A DNA stretch of 64,000 nt, from NCBI RefSeq assembly GCF_004352835.1, contig NZ_SJSB01000014.1:1-64000 (forward strand), in the 5' to 3' direction. The stretch's first letter is position 1. Every line of letters begins with the position of its first letter. Origin of the DNA: Marinomonas flavescens (GTDB lineage Bacteria; Pseudomonadota; Gammaproteobacteria; Pseudomonadales; Marinomonadaceae). This document shows, in pieces, positions 46,019-56,213 of the stretch. A model generated the notes under the pieces. The model saw nothing but the letters and a program-made list of their open reading frames with translations. It was not told the origin of the DNA and searched no databases. The translations under genes were made by a program, and so were the position numbers.

Positions 46019-46999
46019 TTATTCAGGCTTTTCTGCTTCGGATTTCTTACGTTTTTTCTGTTCGTACATAGCCAAATCTGCGGCAGCTACCATGTCATCT
46101 AATGACTTCTTCGTATCATAAGGAAAAGAAGCTACGCCAACGCTAAATTCAATTTTGTAGGGCTTATTAATACGAACATTCATGTCTGCAATCGCATCGT
46201 CAAAGCGACTCAACAGCGCATTAACTTTGTCGATAGCTATATCTGATAACATGATGACAAACTCATCCCCACCTAGACGGCCGATAATGTCACTTTCTCG
46301 AAACGTTTCACGCATAACTTCTGCAAACTGAATGAGTGCAACATCACCTTCATGATGACCATAAAGGTCATTAATCACTTTAAACTTATCTAAGTCGAGC
46401 AAAATAAACACCATAGACATTTTGTCACGATGGCATACTTTCTTGGCATAATCCGCCAACGACATAAAACCACGGCGGCAAGAAACCATCGTTAGGTCAT
46501 CAAAGGTCGCCCACTGCATCGATTTAATCTCTTGCTCAATCATTGCACCAAAGTCCTCTAGCAGCTGCTTATCTTCAGCACTAAGCTCTCTGGGTTTTGA
46601 ATCAATAATACACAAGGTCCCTAAATTAATTCCGGGGCGTAACTTAAGAGGATAGCCCGCATAAAAACGAACTTTAGGGTCTCCAGTTACCAATGGATTA
46701 TCAGCAAACCGCTCATCCTTCAGGGTATCAGGTACGATAAAGACCTCATCCTGATTGATTGCATGACCGCAAAAAGACAATGCTCGAGGAGTTTCTGTTA
46801 CTTCTAAACCTTGGCAAGACTTAAACCACTGCCGATCTTCATCAATCAAACTTACCAAGGTAATGGGCACTTTAAACATCTGCTTAGCCATACGAGTAAT
46901 GCGGTCAAACCTTTCTTCATAAGAAGTATCAAGGATTTTAAGCGCTCTTAAAGCATGCAATCGTTCTGCCTCATTTGGCGGTTGTTTTGGTTCTTTCAT
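46019..46999 (-). CDS. GAF-GGDEF diguanylate cyclase
   Basis: A 326-residue soluble protein with an N-terminal GAF domain (about residues 20-155; VPITLVSLIDEDRQWFKS) and a C-terminal GGDEF domain (about 165-320) with GRLGGDEFVIML. It has an RxxD-type I-site (RESD) exactly five residues before GGDEF, so it should be subject to product inhibition, unlike the three other GGDEF proteins in this window. AAGGAG precedes the ATG. The GAF ligand is unknown. Confidence 0.9.
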   Translation of the reverse strand: MKEPKQPPNEAERLHALRALKILDTSYEERFDRITRMAKQMFKVPITLVSLIDEDRQWFKSCQGLEVTETPRALSFCGHAINQDEVFIVPDTLKDERFADNPLVTGDPKVRFYAGYPLKLRPGINLGTLCIIDSKPRELSAEDKQLLEDFGAMIEQEIKSMQWATFDDLTMVSCRRGFMSLADYAKKVCHRDKMSMVFILLDLDKFKVINDLYGHHEGDVALIQFAEVMRETFRESDIIGRLGGDEFVIMLSDIAIDKVNALLSRFDDAIADMNVRINKPYKIEFSVGVASFPYDTKKSLDDMVAAADLAMYEQKKRKKSEAEKPE

Positions 47000-47251
47000 G
47001 TCGACTCCTTATCTTCATATCAGCTAACATCCGCTGTTATCTCAATGCTAATAATGCAAAACAATGTTGTTACCCATTGATAGCAAATATCTACCTATGG
47101 TTTTTCTATTCGAGCTTAGACAACGTTCTACTGCATCCCCCTGCTATTTTCACTATATGACCCTAATAGACAATAATCAGAGTAAAGCAATACCAGTGGT
47201 GTGCCTAACGACATTTGAGCGTCTATTCCAACCTTTACAAAATACCCTGTA

Positions 47252-48130
47252 TTAATTGAATAAGTGTTTCAATTCTTGCTCAAACCAGCTCAAGGCGGGG
47301 CCCACCGTTTGCTGACTAGGACGCACCCATTCTACAGGTGCTTGCCATGGTTTATAGTCAAAATTAAAAGGCAGTTTCATTAGCTTACCACCCGTAATAT
47401 CTTCTTCAACCATGTGGCAAGGCAAATAACTCCACGCTAAACCAAGCCTAGTAAGTTGTCGTAGAGTATCAAAATTATTGCAGTACATTTTTTGTACTGA
47501 AATTGGCAAAAAATGCGTGAGATGACGCCCATTTACACCTCGAATTAACAATTGCTTATGAGACATAATATCGCGTATATCAATCTGGGATAACGCCGCT
47601 AACGGATGATTAGGGTGAGCAACCGCGTAAAAAGGCAAATCTCCTAAGTTACAAACATCAAACGCACTTTCTAGACCGATATTAGCAAACTGTAGACCGA
47701 TGTCCGCCTTGCCTTGACTGAGGTGATCCATCATATCTGGACTGGCAATACTGTGTATTTCGACCTCTGAGGCAACAAAATGATGACTAAGGTCCACCAA
47801 AATACTTTTTAACTTGGGCAACATTAAAGCATCATCAATGGCAATAATGAGATGAGACTCTTCCGCTTTAGATAACGCGGTCGCCGCTTTATTAAGCTCC
47901 TGACTCTGTTTTAAAACCGCTTGGGCGTAGCCAAGAAGCTTGTCACCTGCTGGTGTTAATACCGGTGTTCTGGCGCTTCGATCAAATAACAAGGTATCCA
48001 AATCTATCTCTAATGCGGCAATAGATTGGCTAATGGCAGACTGAGCTTTAGAGAGTTTTCTGGCGCAAGCCGAAAACGAACCAGTGGCGGCAACCTCTGA
48101 AAAAATTCTTAATTGCTCCAAGCTATACAT
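47252..48130 (-). CDS. LysR-family regulator, divergent from PACE efflux gene
   Basis: A 292-residue LysR regulator: N-terminal winged helix (residues 1-60; FSEVAATGSFSACARKLSKAQSAISQSI) and an effector-binding domain (about 90-290). It is divergent from a PACE-family efflux gene with a 126-bp promoter region. That arrangement resembles AceR/AceI of Acinetobacter, where the LysR regulator activates the pump gene in response to chlorhexidine. The effector here is unknown. I use the ATG at 48130, next to the family-typical MYSLEQLRIF. Confidence 0.88.
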   Translation of the reverse strand: MYSLEQLRIFSEVAATGSFSACARKLSKAQSAISQSIAALEIDLDTLLFDRSARTPVLTPAGDKLLGYAQAVLKQSQELNKAATALSKAEESHLIIAIDDALMLPKLKSILVDLSHHFVASEVEIHSIASPDMMDHLSQGKADIGLQFANIGLESAFDVCNLGDLPFYAVAHPNHPLAALSQIDIRDIMSHKQLLIRGVNGRHLTHFLPISVQKMYCNNFDTLRQLTRLGLAWSYLPCHMVEEDITGGKLMKLPFNFDYKPWQAPVEWVRPSQQTVGPALSWFEQELKHLFN

Positions 48131-48255
48131 ATCAAAAACTCTGTTAGAAAAAAACATTTTACCATCACTAAAACCGATAGTAATTAACTTTGATCTATCC
48201 TGATTTCAGGTCATTATTGCGTTTTTAGAACACTTGCACTTGGAGCTCTCTGGTT

Positions 48256-48687
48256 ATGTCACTGATGTCGGTAAAAGAACGCGTTTTTCACAGCTTATTA
48301 TTTGAAGGACTGGCATTGTTAGTTGTCGTGCCGACGTCGGCATTACTGATGGGAACGGAAATGGTGACCATGACAGGCCTAGGTATCGCCATGTCATTAA
48401 CGGCCATGACATGGAATTTTTTGTATAACTTAGGATTCGATTCGATATTTGGCCATCAACGTATCAAAAGAACCTTACTGACGAGAGTATTTCATAGTTT
48501 AGGCTTTGAATTAGGTTTATTACTCGCCACCGTACCGCTCATTATGTGGATGCTAAATCTGTCTGCTTGGCCTGCACTCATCTTCGCAAGTGGTCTAGTT
48601 GTTTTCTTCTTAGCGTATGCCATCACATTTAATTATGGCTACGATCATATTCGCTTTCGTCTCGTTGAGAGCAAAGCGGCTAATTAA
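48256..48687 (+). CDS. PACE-family (AceI-like) multidrug efflux protein
   Basis: A 143-residue protein with two BTP domains, each of two membrane helices (about 15-35 and 40-60; 80-100 and 105-127). The family repeats are RVFHSLLFEG and RVFHSLGFEL, TWNFLYNLGFDSIFG and AITFNYGYDHI, the two NxxxD/YxxxF-type blocks of PACE pumps. These export biocides such as chlorhexidine and short-chain diamines. Glu14 of the first helix, a conserved acidic residue required in AceI (E15), is present as FHSLLFEG. Start may be M4 (48265). Confidence 0.9.
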   Translation: MSLMSVKERVFHSLLFEGLALLVVVPTSALLMGTEMVTMTGLGIAMSLTAMTWNFLYNLGFDSIFGHQRIKRTLLTRVFHSLGFELGLLLATVPLIMWMLNLSAWPALIFASGLVVFFLAYAITFNYGYDHIRFRLVESKAAN

Positions 48688-48724
48688 AAAAAATGGAATT
48701 GAACGTAATTTGTATAAGGTAAAG

Positions 48725-48762
48725 TTATAGACCTCACAGCAGGTTTGCCGTGAGGTCTATAA
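48725..48762. terminator. Hairpin between convergent PACE and chemoreceptor genes
   Basis: A 13-bp perfect stem (TTATAGACCTCAC / GTGAGGTCTATAA) with a 12-nt loop and no long T-tract; placed to end both convergent transcripts. Confidence 0.7.
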
Positions 48763-48786
48763 GCGATGTTAATCCACCTTAGTAGA

Positions 48787-50664
48787 TTATATTTTGAATT
48801 GATCGATTGACGAGTCTAGCTCTGTTGAAAGTCTAAGCAGTTCGGATGACAGAGCTTTACTACTTTCTGAGCTTTGCTGTGTTTGCTTAGCCATTTCATT
48901 GATATCAATGATGCTATTGTTAATTTCTGAAGCGACCTGTGTCTGTTGTTCGGCCGCCGTTGCTATTTGATTGTTCATATCCAATATATCGGAAATCGCT
49001 TCACTTATACTCTTAAGTGCTTCATTTGCAGTCAGTGCCTTCGCTGAGGTTGATACCGCACTATTAACATTAGCCTCCATAAGCTCAACCGATCTTTTCG
49101 CTTCGCTTTGGAGACGGGTAATCACAGTTTGTATTTCTTGTGTGCTGGCTTTGGTGCGATTAGCAAGATTACGCACTTCGTCGGCCACCACGGCAAAACC
49201 TCTCCCGTGCTCACCAGCTCTCGCTGCTTCAATGGCGGCGTTTAATGCCAGCAAGTTAGTCTGCTCTGAAATGGCATCAATCACCGCAAGGATAGAGCCA
49301 ATTTCCTGTGTTTCAGATTCTAGCTGTCGAGTGGCTGTCGTTACATTTTGGATTTCTGAAACCAATGAAGTGATGTCGTCGTTCATTTCATTGACCGCTT
49401 TTTCTCCATTGAGTGCATAGATATTCGCTTTATCAGCCGCATCAGAAGCCATGAGCGTATTGCGAGCAACCTCTTCAGCCGTTGCGGTCATTTCGTTCAT
49501 GGCTGTGGATGTTGATACCAAGTGATCCATTTGAGATTGTGAGCTTCTATTAGTTTGCAGCGCGGCTGCCGCTGTTTCATCGGAGGCAGCTTTAAGTTTT
49601 AAATTTGTAGCGGTAATCGAATGAACGATGTTTTGTAAGCTTACAATCATCTTTAGGGTTGCTGCGAAAATGCCTGTGTCATCAGGAGTAGGTGCTCTAT
49701 TTAAAGTGAGATCACCTTCTGATACGTCACGAACTAAGCTTTCAATCTCGGTTGGCTCGCCACCGATAGGCTTGTACATTAATTTATTGATAATCAAGTA
49801 GACTACAAACAAGGAAATTAATATAAGAACAGTGGATACCAGAATGCTGCGCACTAGATTGCTATTAGAGGCAGAATTAAGAGCAGCATTAGAGGAGCTA
49901 GACCATACGATCCACTTTAACTCACGCGTTATCGTTTTTTGGACTAAGCTTTTCTGTCCATTAAGCAAGACACTGTATAGGCCAGCAGGTTTTGCTTCGT
50001 AACCACTTAGCGAAGGTATTGCTTTGTAAATATTTTCACCTACGTTGTGTTCTGTAGATGAGATAATGAATCCGTCAGCCCGCGTTATTATCACATTATT
50101 CGTACTGGTTAGGCTGTTAGCAAATTTGGCAACACTCCCCACTGAAATATTAATATTCAAACTACCAATAAGGTCGCCATCTCGGATTACTGGTACAGCA
50201 ACGGCCGTAAGTGTCTTACCGGATGCGCTTTGAAATGGCGTAGTAACGACTTTTTTCTCTCCTGAAAAGATACGTTCATACCATTCTCGCTTAAGTGCCT
50301 TTGCATTAAAGCCTACTTCAATACCATTTTTATCGTGCGAACTGCCATCTTTAAGGCCTAAATAGGCTTCTTCAGCACCCAGTTCGCTTATTAGAGACGC
50401 AAGTATAGGGGCTAATTTTTCATCATTCACATCCCCATTTGCACTGACAGGAACGCTAAGGGCGGCTATCGATAGTGCGTCAAAATATCGCTCCATATGT
50501 TGATCAAGCGCGTCTGAAATAAGTAACGATTCATTCTGTAATATACTGGTTCCATTGCCAGTCGACTCACTTTTAAAAGCCATATAATTGCTAGTTGTTA
50601 CAATAGAAATGGCTATTATGAATAAGCCACCTATTGATAGTATTAGTTTTAACTTTGCGCTCAT
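48787..50664 (-). CDS. Methyl-accepting chemotaxis protein, dCache type
   Basis: A 625-residue chemoreceptor. N-terminal membrane helix (about residues 6-27), a periplasmic double-Cache ligand domain (about 35-275; [35 protein letters not shown]), a second membrane helix (about 282-303), HAMP (about 305-355), and the signalling hairpin tip [23 protein letters not shown] (about 485-507). It lacks a C-terminal NWETF pentapeptide. The ligand, probably an amino or organic acid, is unknown. Upstream, 270 bp from the start, is a heptanucleotide repeat array. Confidence 0.92.
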   Translation of the reverse strand: MSAKLKLILSIGGLFIIAISIVTTSNYMAFKSESTGNGTSILQNESLLISDALDQHMERYFDALSIAALSVPVSANGDVNDEKLAPILASLISELGAEEAYLGLKDGSSHDKNGIEVGFNAKALKREWYERIFSGEKKVVTTPFQSASGKTLTAVAVPVIRDGDLIGSLNINISVGSVAKFANSLTSTNNVIITRADGFIISSTEHNVGENIYKAIPSLSGYEAKPAGLYSVLLNGQKSLVQKTITRELKWIVWSSSSNAALNSASNSNLVRSILVSTVLILISLFVVYLIINKLMYKPIGGEPTEIESLVRDVSEGDLTLNRAPTPDDTGIFAATLKMIVSLQNIVHSITATNLKLKAASDETAAAALQTNRSSQSQMDHLVSTSTAMNEMTATAEEVARNTLMASDAADKANIYALNGEKAVNEMNDDITSLVSEIQNVTTATRQLESETQEIGSILAVIDAISEQTNLLALNAAIEAARAGEHGRGFAVVADEVRNLANRTKASTQEIQTVITRLQSEAKRSVELMEANVNSAVSTSAKALTANEALKSISEAISDILDMNNQIATAAEQQTQVASEINNSIIDINEMAKQTQQSSESSKALSSELLRLSTELDSSIDQFKI

Positions 50665-50933
50665 TTTCTCTGCCTATAATTGAAATTTACTGAGGGGGAA
50701 TCGAATTCGGGTCTATATTAATAGTTATAATTCTGTTTTTTTAACGACAAGGAAAGCTAGTCACTTTTACATTAAATATCGAGAGGTCAAGGTCTAAAAT
50801 AGTGCCGATTATGCGTTGGTTTTCTACATTTATTAGGCTTACTTTTTGCTGCATATATAATCTTTTTTCGAAACAAAACCAATCACCCTTACCAATAGCA
50901 TTATGGTTGATATTAAGCCTTACTCTGCCTTTG

Positions 50934-50979
50934 GTGTTGGGTGTTGGGTGTTGGGTGTTGGGTGTTGGGTGTTGGGTGT
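50934..50979 (+). repeat. Heptanucleotide tandem repeat, 6.5 copies
   Basis: Six perfect copies of GTGTTGG (50934-50975) and four bases of a seventh. Seven is not a multiple of three, so a gain or loss of one copy shifts any reading frame through it. The strand asymmetry (G/T-rich) is complete. Confidence 0.95.
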
Positions 50980-51022
50980 GTCTATTGAGGCCGTATAGCG
51001 CTAATGATCAAGAAAGCGGAGA

Positions 51023-51184
51023 TTAAAACCACATCGTTTTTTTGCTCTCTAAAAAATAACTATTATTCAATATATTAGCATTCATAGTCGAAATAATTAC
51101 ATTTATTCTATCGATTTCTAACTTTGTAAGTGCAGACTGAGCCACCAAAATAATCAAGGTGGCAATTAGTAATTGCTTTTTCAT
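51023..51184 (-). CDS. Possible small secreted peptide (53 aa)
   Basis: An ATG frame reading MKKQLLIATLIILVAQSALT at its start, which looks like a short signal peptide, then a polar 30-residue part ending KKTMWF. The upstream ribosome binding site is weak. It is below the usual ORF length limit, and there is no homologue I recognise. Offered as a candidate only. Confidence 0.25.
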   Translation of the reverse strand: MKKQLLIATLIILVAQSALTKLEIDRINVIISTMNANILNNSYFLESKKTMWF

Positions 51185-51295
51185 TAACCAAAATATTGCA
51201 TGAGTTACGGCATATTTTTAGATTTCTTATAAAACAATTTTCCCTTGGCGACAGATTATTGACAATAATGGGCGGGGACGGTGCGATTTTTAAAC

Positions 51296-51322
51296 AAAAA
51301 AAGGCGAGCCTAAGCCCGCCTT
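51296..51322 (-). terminator. Intrinsic terminator of fghA
   Basis: Stem AAGGCGAGC / GCCCGCCTT (one mismatch), followed on the minus strand by a seven-T run. Confidence 0.85.
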
Positions 51323-51351
51323 TCTATTACTTATTCTGAACAGTTTATCCG

Positions 51352-52182
51352 TTAGCTTAATGCTCTGGAATGATGTTCTAGGTGCTCATCAATGAAGCTA
51401 GCGATGAAGAAGTAGCTATGGTCGTAACCTGGCTGGCGGCGCAAGGTAATCGGGTGTCCAACACTTTCACATGCGGCTTCAATCGCCTCAGGTTTGAGCT
51501 GTTCCACTAAGAAATTATCCGCTTCACCTTGATCGATAAACAGTGGCAAACGCTCTTCCGCTTTCTCGATTAGATAAGTAGCATCCCACTCTTCCCATGC
51601 TTTGCGATCTTCACCCAGATAACCGGTAAAGGCTTTCTCACCCCAAGGGCATTGTGTTGGGTTTACGATCGGCGCAAAAGCAGAAACAGACTGGTATTTG
51701 CCCGGATTTTTAAGTGCACAAACCAAAGCACCATGTCCGCCCATAGAATGACCAGAAATAGAACGCTGATCCGTCACTGGAAAGTGGGCTTCAACCAAAT
51801 GCGGTAATTCTTGAACCACATAATCGTACATATGATACGTATTAGAATACGGTTCCACCGTGGCGTTCAGATAAAAACCTGCGCCAGAACCAAAGTCATA
51901 ACTAGCATGCTCTTCAGGATAATCCGTACCGCGTGGGCTAGTATCTGGGCACACAATCGCCAAGCCAAGTTCTGACGCTTTACGAAGAGCACCGGCTTTC
52001 TGCATAAAGTTTTCATCGGTACAGGTTAAGCCAGACAACCAATACAACACTGGTACTTTTTGTGTTTCCGCTTGTGGTGGTAAATAAATAGCAAAAGTCA
52101 TTTCACCACGAACCGACAAGCTTTCGTGGCGGTAACGTTTCAACCAGCCACCAAAAGCTTTTGTACTAGATAGCAATTCCAT
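51352..52182 (-). CDS. fghA: S-formylglutathione hydrolase
   Basis: Hydrolyses S-formylglutathione to formate and glutathione, the second step of glutathione-dependent formaldehyde detoxification. The 276-residue esterase-fold protein has the nucleophile motif GHSMGGHGAL (Ser near residue 147), the oxyanion YWLSGLTCTDENF near 50, and the acid and His of the triad in IDQGEADNFL and GYDHSYFFI. ATG 52182 is used; the extra N-terminal residues of the longer frame are not typical. Operon with the dehydrogenase 55 bp upstream. Confidence 0.95.
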   Translation of the reverse strand: MELLSSTKAFGGWLKRYRHESLSVRGEMTFAIYLPPQAETQKVPVLYWLSGLTCTDENFMQKAGALRKASELGLAIVCPDTSPRGTDYPEEHASYDFGSGAGFYLNATVEPYSNTYHMYDYVVQELPHLVEAHFPVTDQRSISGHSMGGHGALVCALKNPGKYQSVSAFAPIVNPTQCPWGEKAFTGYLGEDRKAWEEWDATYLIEKAEERLPLFIDQGEADNFLVEQLKPEAIEAACESVGHPITLRRQPGYDHSYFFIASFIDEHLEHHSRALS

Positions 52183-52236
52183 CTTTACATTCCTTTCAGG
52201 TTGCACGGAAAACACCGTGCGACCGTATGAAAAAAT

Positions 52237-53394
<1,158 letters not shown>

Positions 53395-53542
53395 TTAAGT
53401 GCAGCTACTTTATCCCTAAATGATTAAGACGATAATAGCTATTTTAGAAAATGATTATTGCCACACAGCATCAATCATTTTTTCTTTCAAAGATTCACGT
53501 TAAAATACCAGCCGACTAATTAACGAAAAAAGCGAGCGCGTA

Positions 53543-54427
53543 ATGAAAAACTGGGAAGCCATGGAGGCCTTTATTGAAGTCGTACGACAAGGTAGTTTTT
53601 CCGCCGCCGCCATACAACTTAAAGTATCCGCTTCACACATCAGCCGCCTTATTACTCAACTAGAAAGCGAGCTGGGCACCACCTTATTGTTTCGAACTAC
53701 AAGGCGCATCCGTTTAAGTGAAGCAGGCGAACTTTACTACCAACACTGTCGAGGTTTACCAGAAGCCTTAAGCAGTGCTGAAGAAGTTATCTCTACGCTA
53801 AATCAAGCGCCCATTGGCCCATTTAAAATGACCTGCGCTACAACGTTTGGGGAGCGCTTTATTGCGCCCTTAATGAACGATTTTTTGATTGATCATCCCA
53901 AGATAGAATTGGATTTTCATCTTACTAATCGAGAAGTAGACCTGATCGAAGAAGGCTATGATTTAGCCATCCGAATGGGGGCACTAAAGGACTCTAGCCA
54001 TTTATCACGACGGCTCTGCGATCGTGCGGAATATTTGTGCGCTTCTAGAAGCTACGTGGATCAGCACGGCATTCCTCACACTTTGGCCGAGTTGAGTAAA
54101 CATCAATGCCTTATCGGTTCAAAAAACCATTGGTTATTTCAACAAGACGGTCAACGCAAAGAAGTAAAAATCGTCAGTAATTGGCGCAGCAACTCAGGCC
54201 CAGCCTTACTAGACGCCGTTAGAAAAGGACTCGGTATCGCACAGCTACCCGATTATTATGTTGCCGATGACCTTGCTTCTGGACACCTCATTGCCCTGCT
54301 ACCACAGTACCAATACCCTTATAGCGGTGTTTGGTTAGTCTATCCAAAAGTACGTCAACCTTCGCCAAAGTTACAGAAAATCTGTGATTATTTGATTCAT
54401 CGACTCAAACAAAATCCGCCTTTTTAG
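53543..54427 (+). CDS. LysR-family regulator, divergent from frmA-fghA
   Basis: A 294-residue LysR protein: winged helix (residues 1-60; FIEVVRQGSFSAAAIQLKVSASHISRLI) and substrate-binding domain (about 90-290; GPFKMTCATTFGERFIAPL). The divergent placement next to the formaldehyde genes suggests control of frmA-fghA, as with similarly placed LysR genes in many proteobacteria. The ligand is unknown. Confidence 0.9.
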   Translation: MKNWEAMEAFIEVVRQGSFSAAAIQLKVSASHISRLITQLESELGTTLLFRTTRRIRLSEAGELYYQHCRGLPEALSSAEEVISTLNQAPIGPFKMTCATTFGERFIAPLMNDFLIDHPKIELDFHLTNREVDLIEEGYDLAIRMGALKDSSHLSRRLCDRAEYLCASRSYVDQHGIPHTLAELSKHQCLIGSKNHWLFQQDGQRKEVKIVSNWRSNSGPALLDAVRKGLGIAQLPDYYVADDLASGHLIALLPQYQYPYSGVWLVYPKVRQPSPKLQKICDYLIHRLKQNPPF

Positions 54428-54458
54428 CCTCAATAAGCCTATCTATAATCTCCCCAAA

Positions 54459-55001
54459 TTAAGAGGCCAGCGTCATGGATCTAAGATTATTTTTATTAAC
54501 AGTAATGACATAATCATGGATATTTAACCCCATTACATCCGTGCCCTTAATCTTAATGGCATCCCCTTTTCCATCACTAATGTTAAAGGTGAAATCCACC
54601 ATCAAAATAGAATCTCCCTGAAAAGATGCGGTATGTGAAGATGCGTTTAGCTTCACATTTAAATGCACCTTATTAGGCGTCGTATATTGGGAAATTAACG
54701 TCGTTGTTTGTTTCGTACCGGAAAAGGCTTTTTCTAATGAAAGCGGACTTTTCTCATGGTGTATGTTTTGAGTCGCATGCATAACAGGAGACTCAAAATG
54801 ACGTAATGCATTAAAGAAAGAAGGATTGTTTTTGATTTGTTCTGGTGTCGCTAAACTCAATACATCTCTGGAGCTAAAGGTAATGTGTATATCAAATGGC
54901 ACATGTGTATTTGTTGCTAAAGGCGAAGTGTTACAAAAAGCCGAAGAGGTAAATAGAGCTAAAATGCCCCCCAGAAGTAGATTCTTTGTGATCAATTTCA
55001 T
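54459..55001 (-). CDS. Secreted or periplasmic protein, function unknown
   Basis: A 180-residue precursor with a signal peptide (MKLITKNLLLGGILALFTSSAFC) and a mature part of about 157 residues rich in Thr, Ser and Asn. The C-terminal half alternates polar and hydrophobic residues (VHLNVKLNASSHTASFQ, ILMVDFTFNI), suggesting a beta-sheet. A Cys near the cleavage site (FCNT) is not in a clear lipobox. AAGGAATAGCA precedes the ATG. No family is recognised. Confidence 0.65.
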   Translation of the reverse strand: MKLITKNLLLGGILALFTSSAFCNTSPLATNTHVPFDIHITFSSRDVLSLATPEQIKNNPSFFNALRHFESPVMHATQNIHHEKSPLSLEKAFSGTKQTTTLISQYTTPNKVHLNVKLNASSHTASFQGDSILMVDFTFNISDGKGDAIKIKGTDVMGLNIHDYVITVNKNNLRSMTLAS

Positions 55002-55154
55002 TGCTATTCCTTAACGCTTGGATGAGTAGATATATTAAAAATCAATTTATGTCAGTTGTGCTTCTATAAATTGAAAATAGTGTTATTCAAATAAGTTAAG
55101 TCCACACAAGGTGGAACGCAGTGGGCAACTGGCTGGTATCAGATAGAACAAAAG

Positions 55155-55189
55155 ACGCCACGGCGATGGCTGCATAGCCAGTAAGGCGT
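55155..55189. other. Nested hairpin upstream of the DUF3820 gene
   Basis: ACGCC (55155-55159) pairs with GGCGT (55185-55189) and, inside, TGGCT (55167-55171) pairs with AGCCA (55176-55180) around a GCAT loop. It stands 46 bp before the DUF3820 ATG, where an RNA element in the 5' leader would lie. No T-tract follows. Function unknown. Confidence 0.35.
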
Positions 55190-55234
55190 GCCTATGATTA
55201 AATACGCTAAACAATTTTGATAAACGAGCCAGCT

Positions 55235-55498
55235 ATGTTTTCCCAACAAGATCTTGTCCAAGTTGCCCGCCAAACGATGCCATTCGGAAAGTACAATGGC
55301 CGTATTTTGATCGACTTACCCGAAGCCTATTTACTATGGTTTGCCAAAGAAGGTTGGCCGAGTGGCAATCTAGGACAGTGGCTACAACTGGCATTGGAAA
55401 TCAAAATTAATGGCTTGGAAAAATTAGTAGATCCTCTGCGCAATCCAACCGAGAAAAAAACAGATGAACCGAAGGTTCGAATTCGTTTTGATAATTAA
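55235..55498 (+). CDS. DUF3820-family protein
   Basis: An 87-residue protein with the DUF3820 signature MPFGKYNGRILIDLPEAYLLWFAKEGWP (quoted in part: MPFGKYNGR and YLLWFAKEGWP). Family members are annotated as putative quorum-sensing-regulated virulence factors, without direct evidence. I use ATG 55235. Its stop codon overlaps that of the GNAT gene on the other strand by 4 bp. Confidence 0.82.
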   Translation: MFSQQDLVQVARQTMPFGKYNGRILIDLPEAYLLWFAKEGWPSGNLGQWLQLALEIKINGLEKLVDPLRNPTEKKTDEPKVRIRFDN

Positions 55499-55947
55499 GC
55501 TTTACATACTCGATGGTAGTGGTATAGATCGTCGCCTTCCGATTTCTCTATTAATGTAAATCCAGCTCGTTCAGCGACTTTTTGCGACGCAATATTAGTC
55601 GCTTTTATTTGTGCTAATAACACGCCATCGAAGCCTTGAATAAAGGCATTTAACATTTTTTGTGCGATGCCTTTACCCCGAGATTTAGGTGCGACAGTCC
55701 AAGATAAAATCCAACCGTCTTTGTCTTTATCTGCACGTATTGTTCCGACCGCTCGATGATTCAACTCAGCAATACACAACTTACGATGCTCATTATGAAT
55801 AGTCGATTTTAACCATTTCAAGTGACTCGCTACTTCCACTCTTTCTGGTGAGAGAGACGCTTGGCGCGTAACTATGTCATTACGCCATTCCAATAAGCAA
55901 TCGGCGTCGCTCATGGTCGCTGGTCGAAGAAAAAACTTCGAATTCAT
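55495..55947 (-). CDS. GNAT-family N-acetyltransferase
   Basis: A 150-residue GNAT of the RimJ/RimL-like type: FFLRPATMSDADCLLEWRND at the N terminus, WTVAPKSRGKGIAQKMLNAF containing the acetyl-CoA-binding RGKGIA (near residues 93-98), and ATNIASQKVAERAGF. The start at 55947 has GGAGG 7 nt upstream. The substrate (sugar, amine or protein N terminus) is unknown. Confidence 0.88.
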   Translation of the reverse strand: MNSKFFLRPATMSDADCLLEWRNDIVTRQASLSPERVEVASHLKWLKSTIHNEHRKLCIAELNHRAVGTIRADKDKDGWILSWTVAPKSRGKGIAQKMLNAFIQGFDGVLLAQIKATNIASQKVAERAGFTLIEKSEGDDLYHYHRVCKA

Positions 55948-56142
55948 CGGTGCCTCCAAATTAAGTACTATTTCTTGCATTCAACGAACGAAGCACTTGC
56001 TCGATATCATGCTGTACGAAAGAGTCCTAAGATAATCATTATCTTGTTTAATAGGCAAGTATTAGGATCGGATCACCTTTTTAACATCACAAGAAATACA
56101 CGAATGAAGACCCATCCCCACCTTGACCCGATGTAAACTTTG

Positions 56143-56170
56143 CAAAAAAAACCAGCGCATTTGCGCTGGT
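56143..56170 (-). terminator. Intrinsic terminator of fumC
   Basis: Perfect stem ACCAGCGC / GCGCTGGT with an ATTT loop and a seven-T run on the minus strand. Confidence 0.9.
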
Positions 56171-56213
56171 CTATTTATGCTTTTTAGCAAGAGAGACAAA
56201 ACGAATCGTGAAA

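Larger units (their letters stand above)
50665..51351. other. Poorly conserved stretch with tandem repeats and small ORFs
   Basis: This 687-bp region holds a 7-bp tandem repeat array (50934-50979), an open frame on the plus strand at 50802-51026 that runs through the array, and a 53-codon frame on the minus strand at 51023-51184 with a signal-like N terminus. Neither frame has clear support. The terminator of fghA is at its right end (51296-51322). Confidence 0.5.

Noticed and set aside
48971-49420. 149-codon plus-strand frame inside the chemoreceptor gene
   Set aside because: Antisense shadow of the conserved signalling domain; composition follows the reverse codon pattern.
50802-51026. 74-codon plus-strand frame containing the heptamer repeats
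   Set aside because: GTG start, no ribosome binding site, no homologue recognised, and the repeat generates low-complexity Gly-Val-Cys-Trp residues. Kept only as part of the repeat finding.
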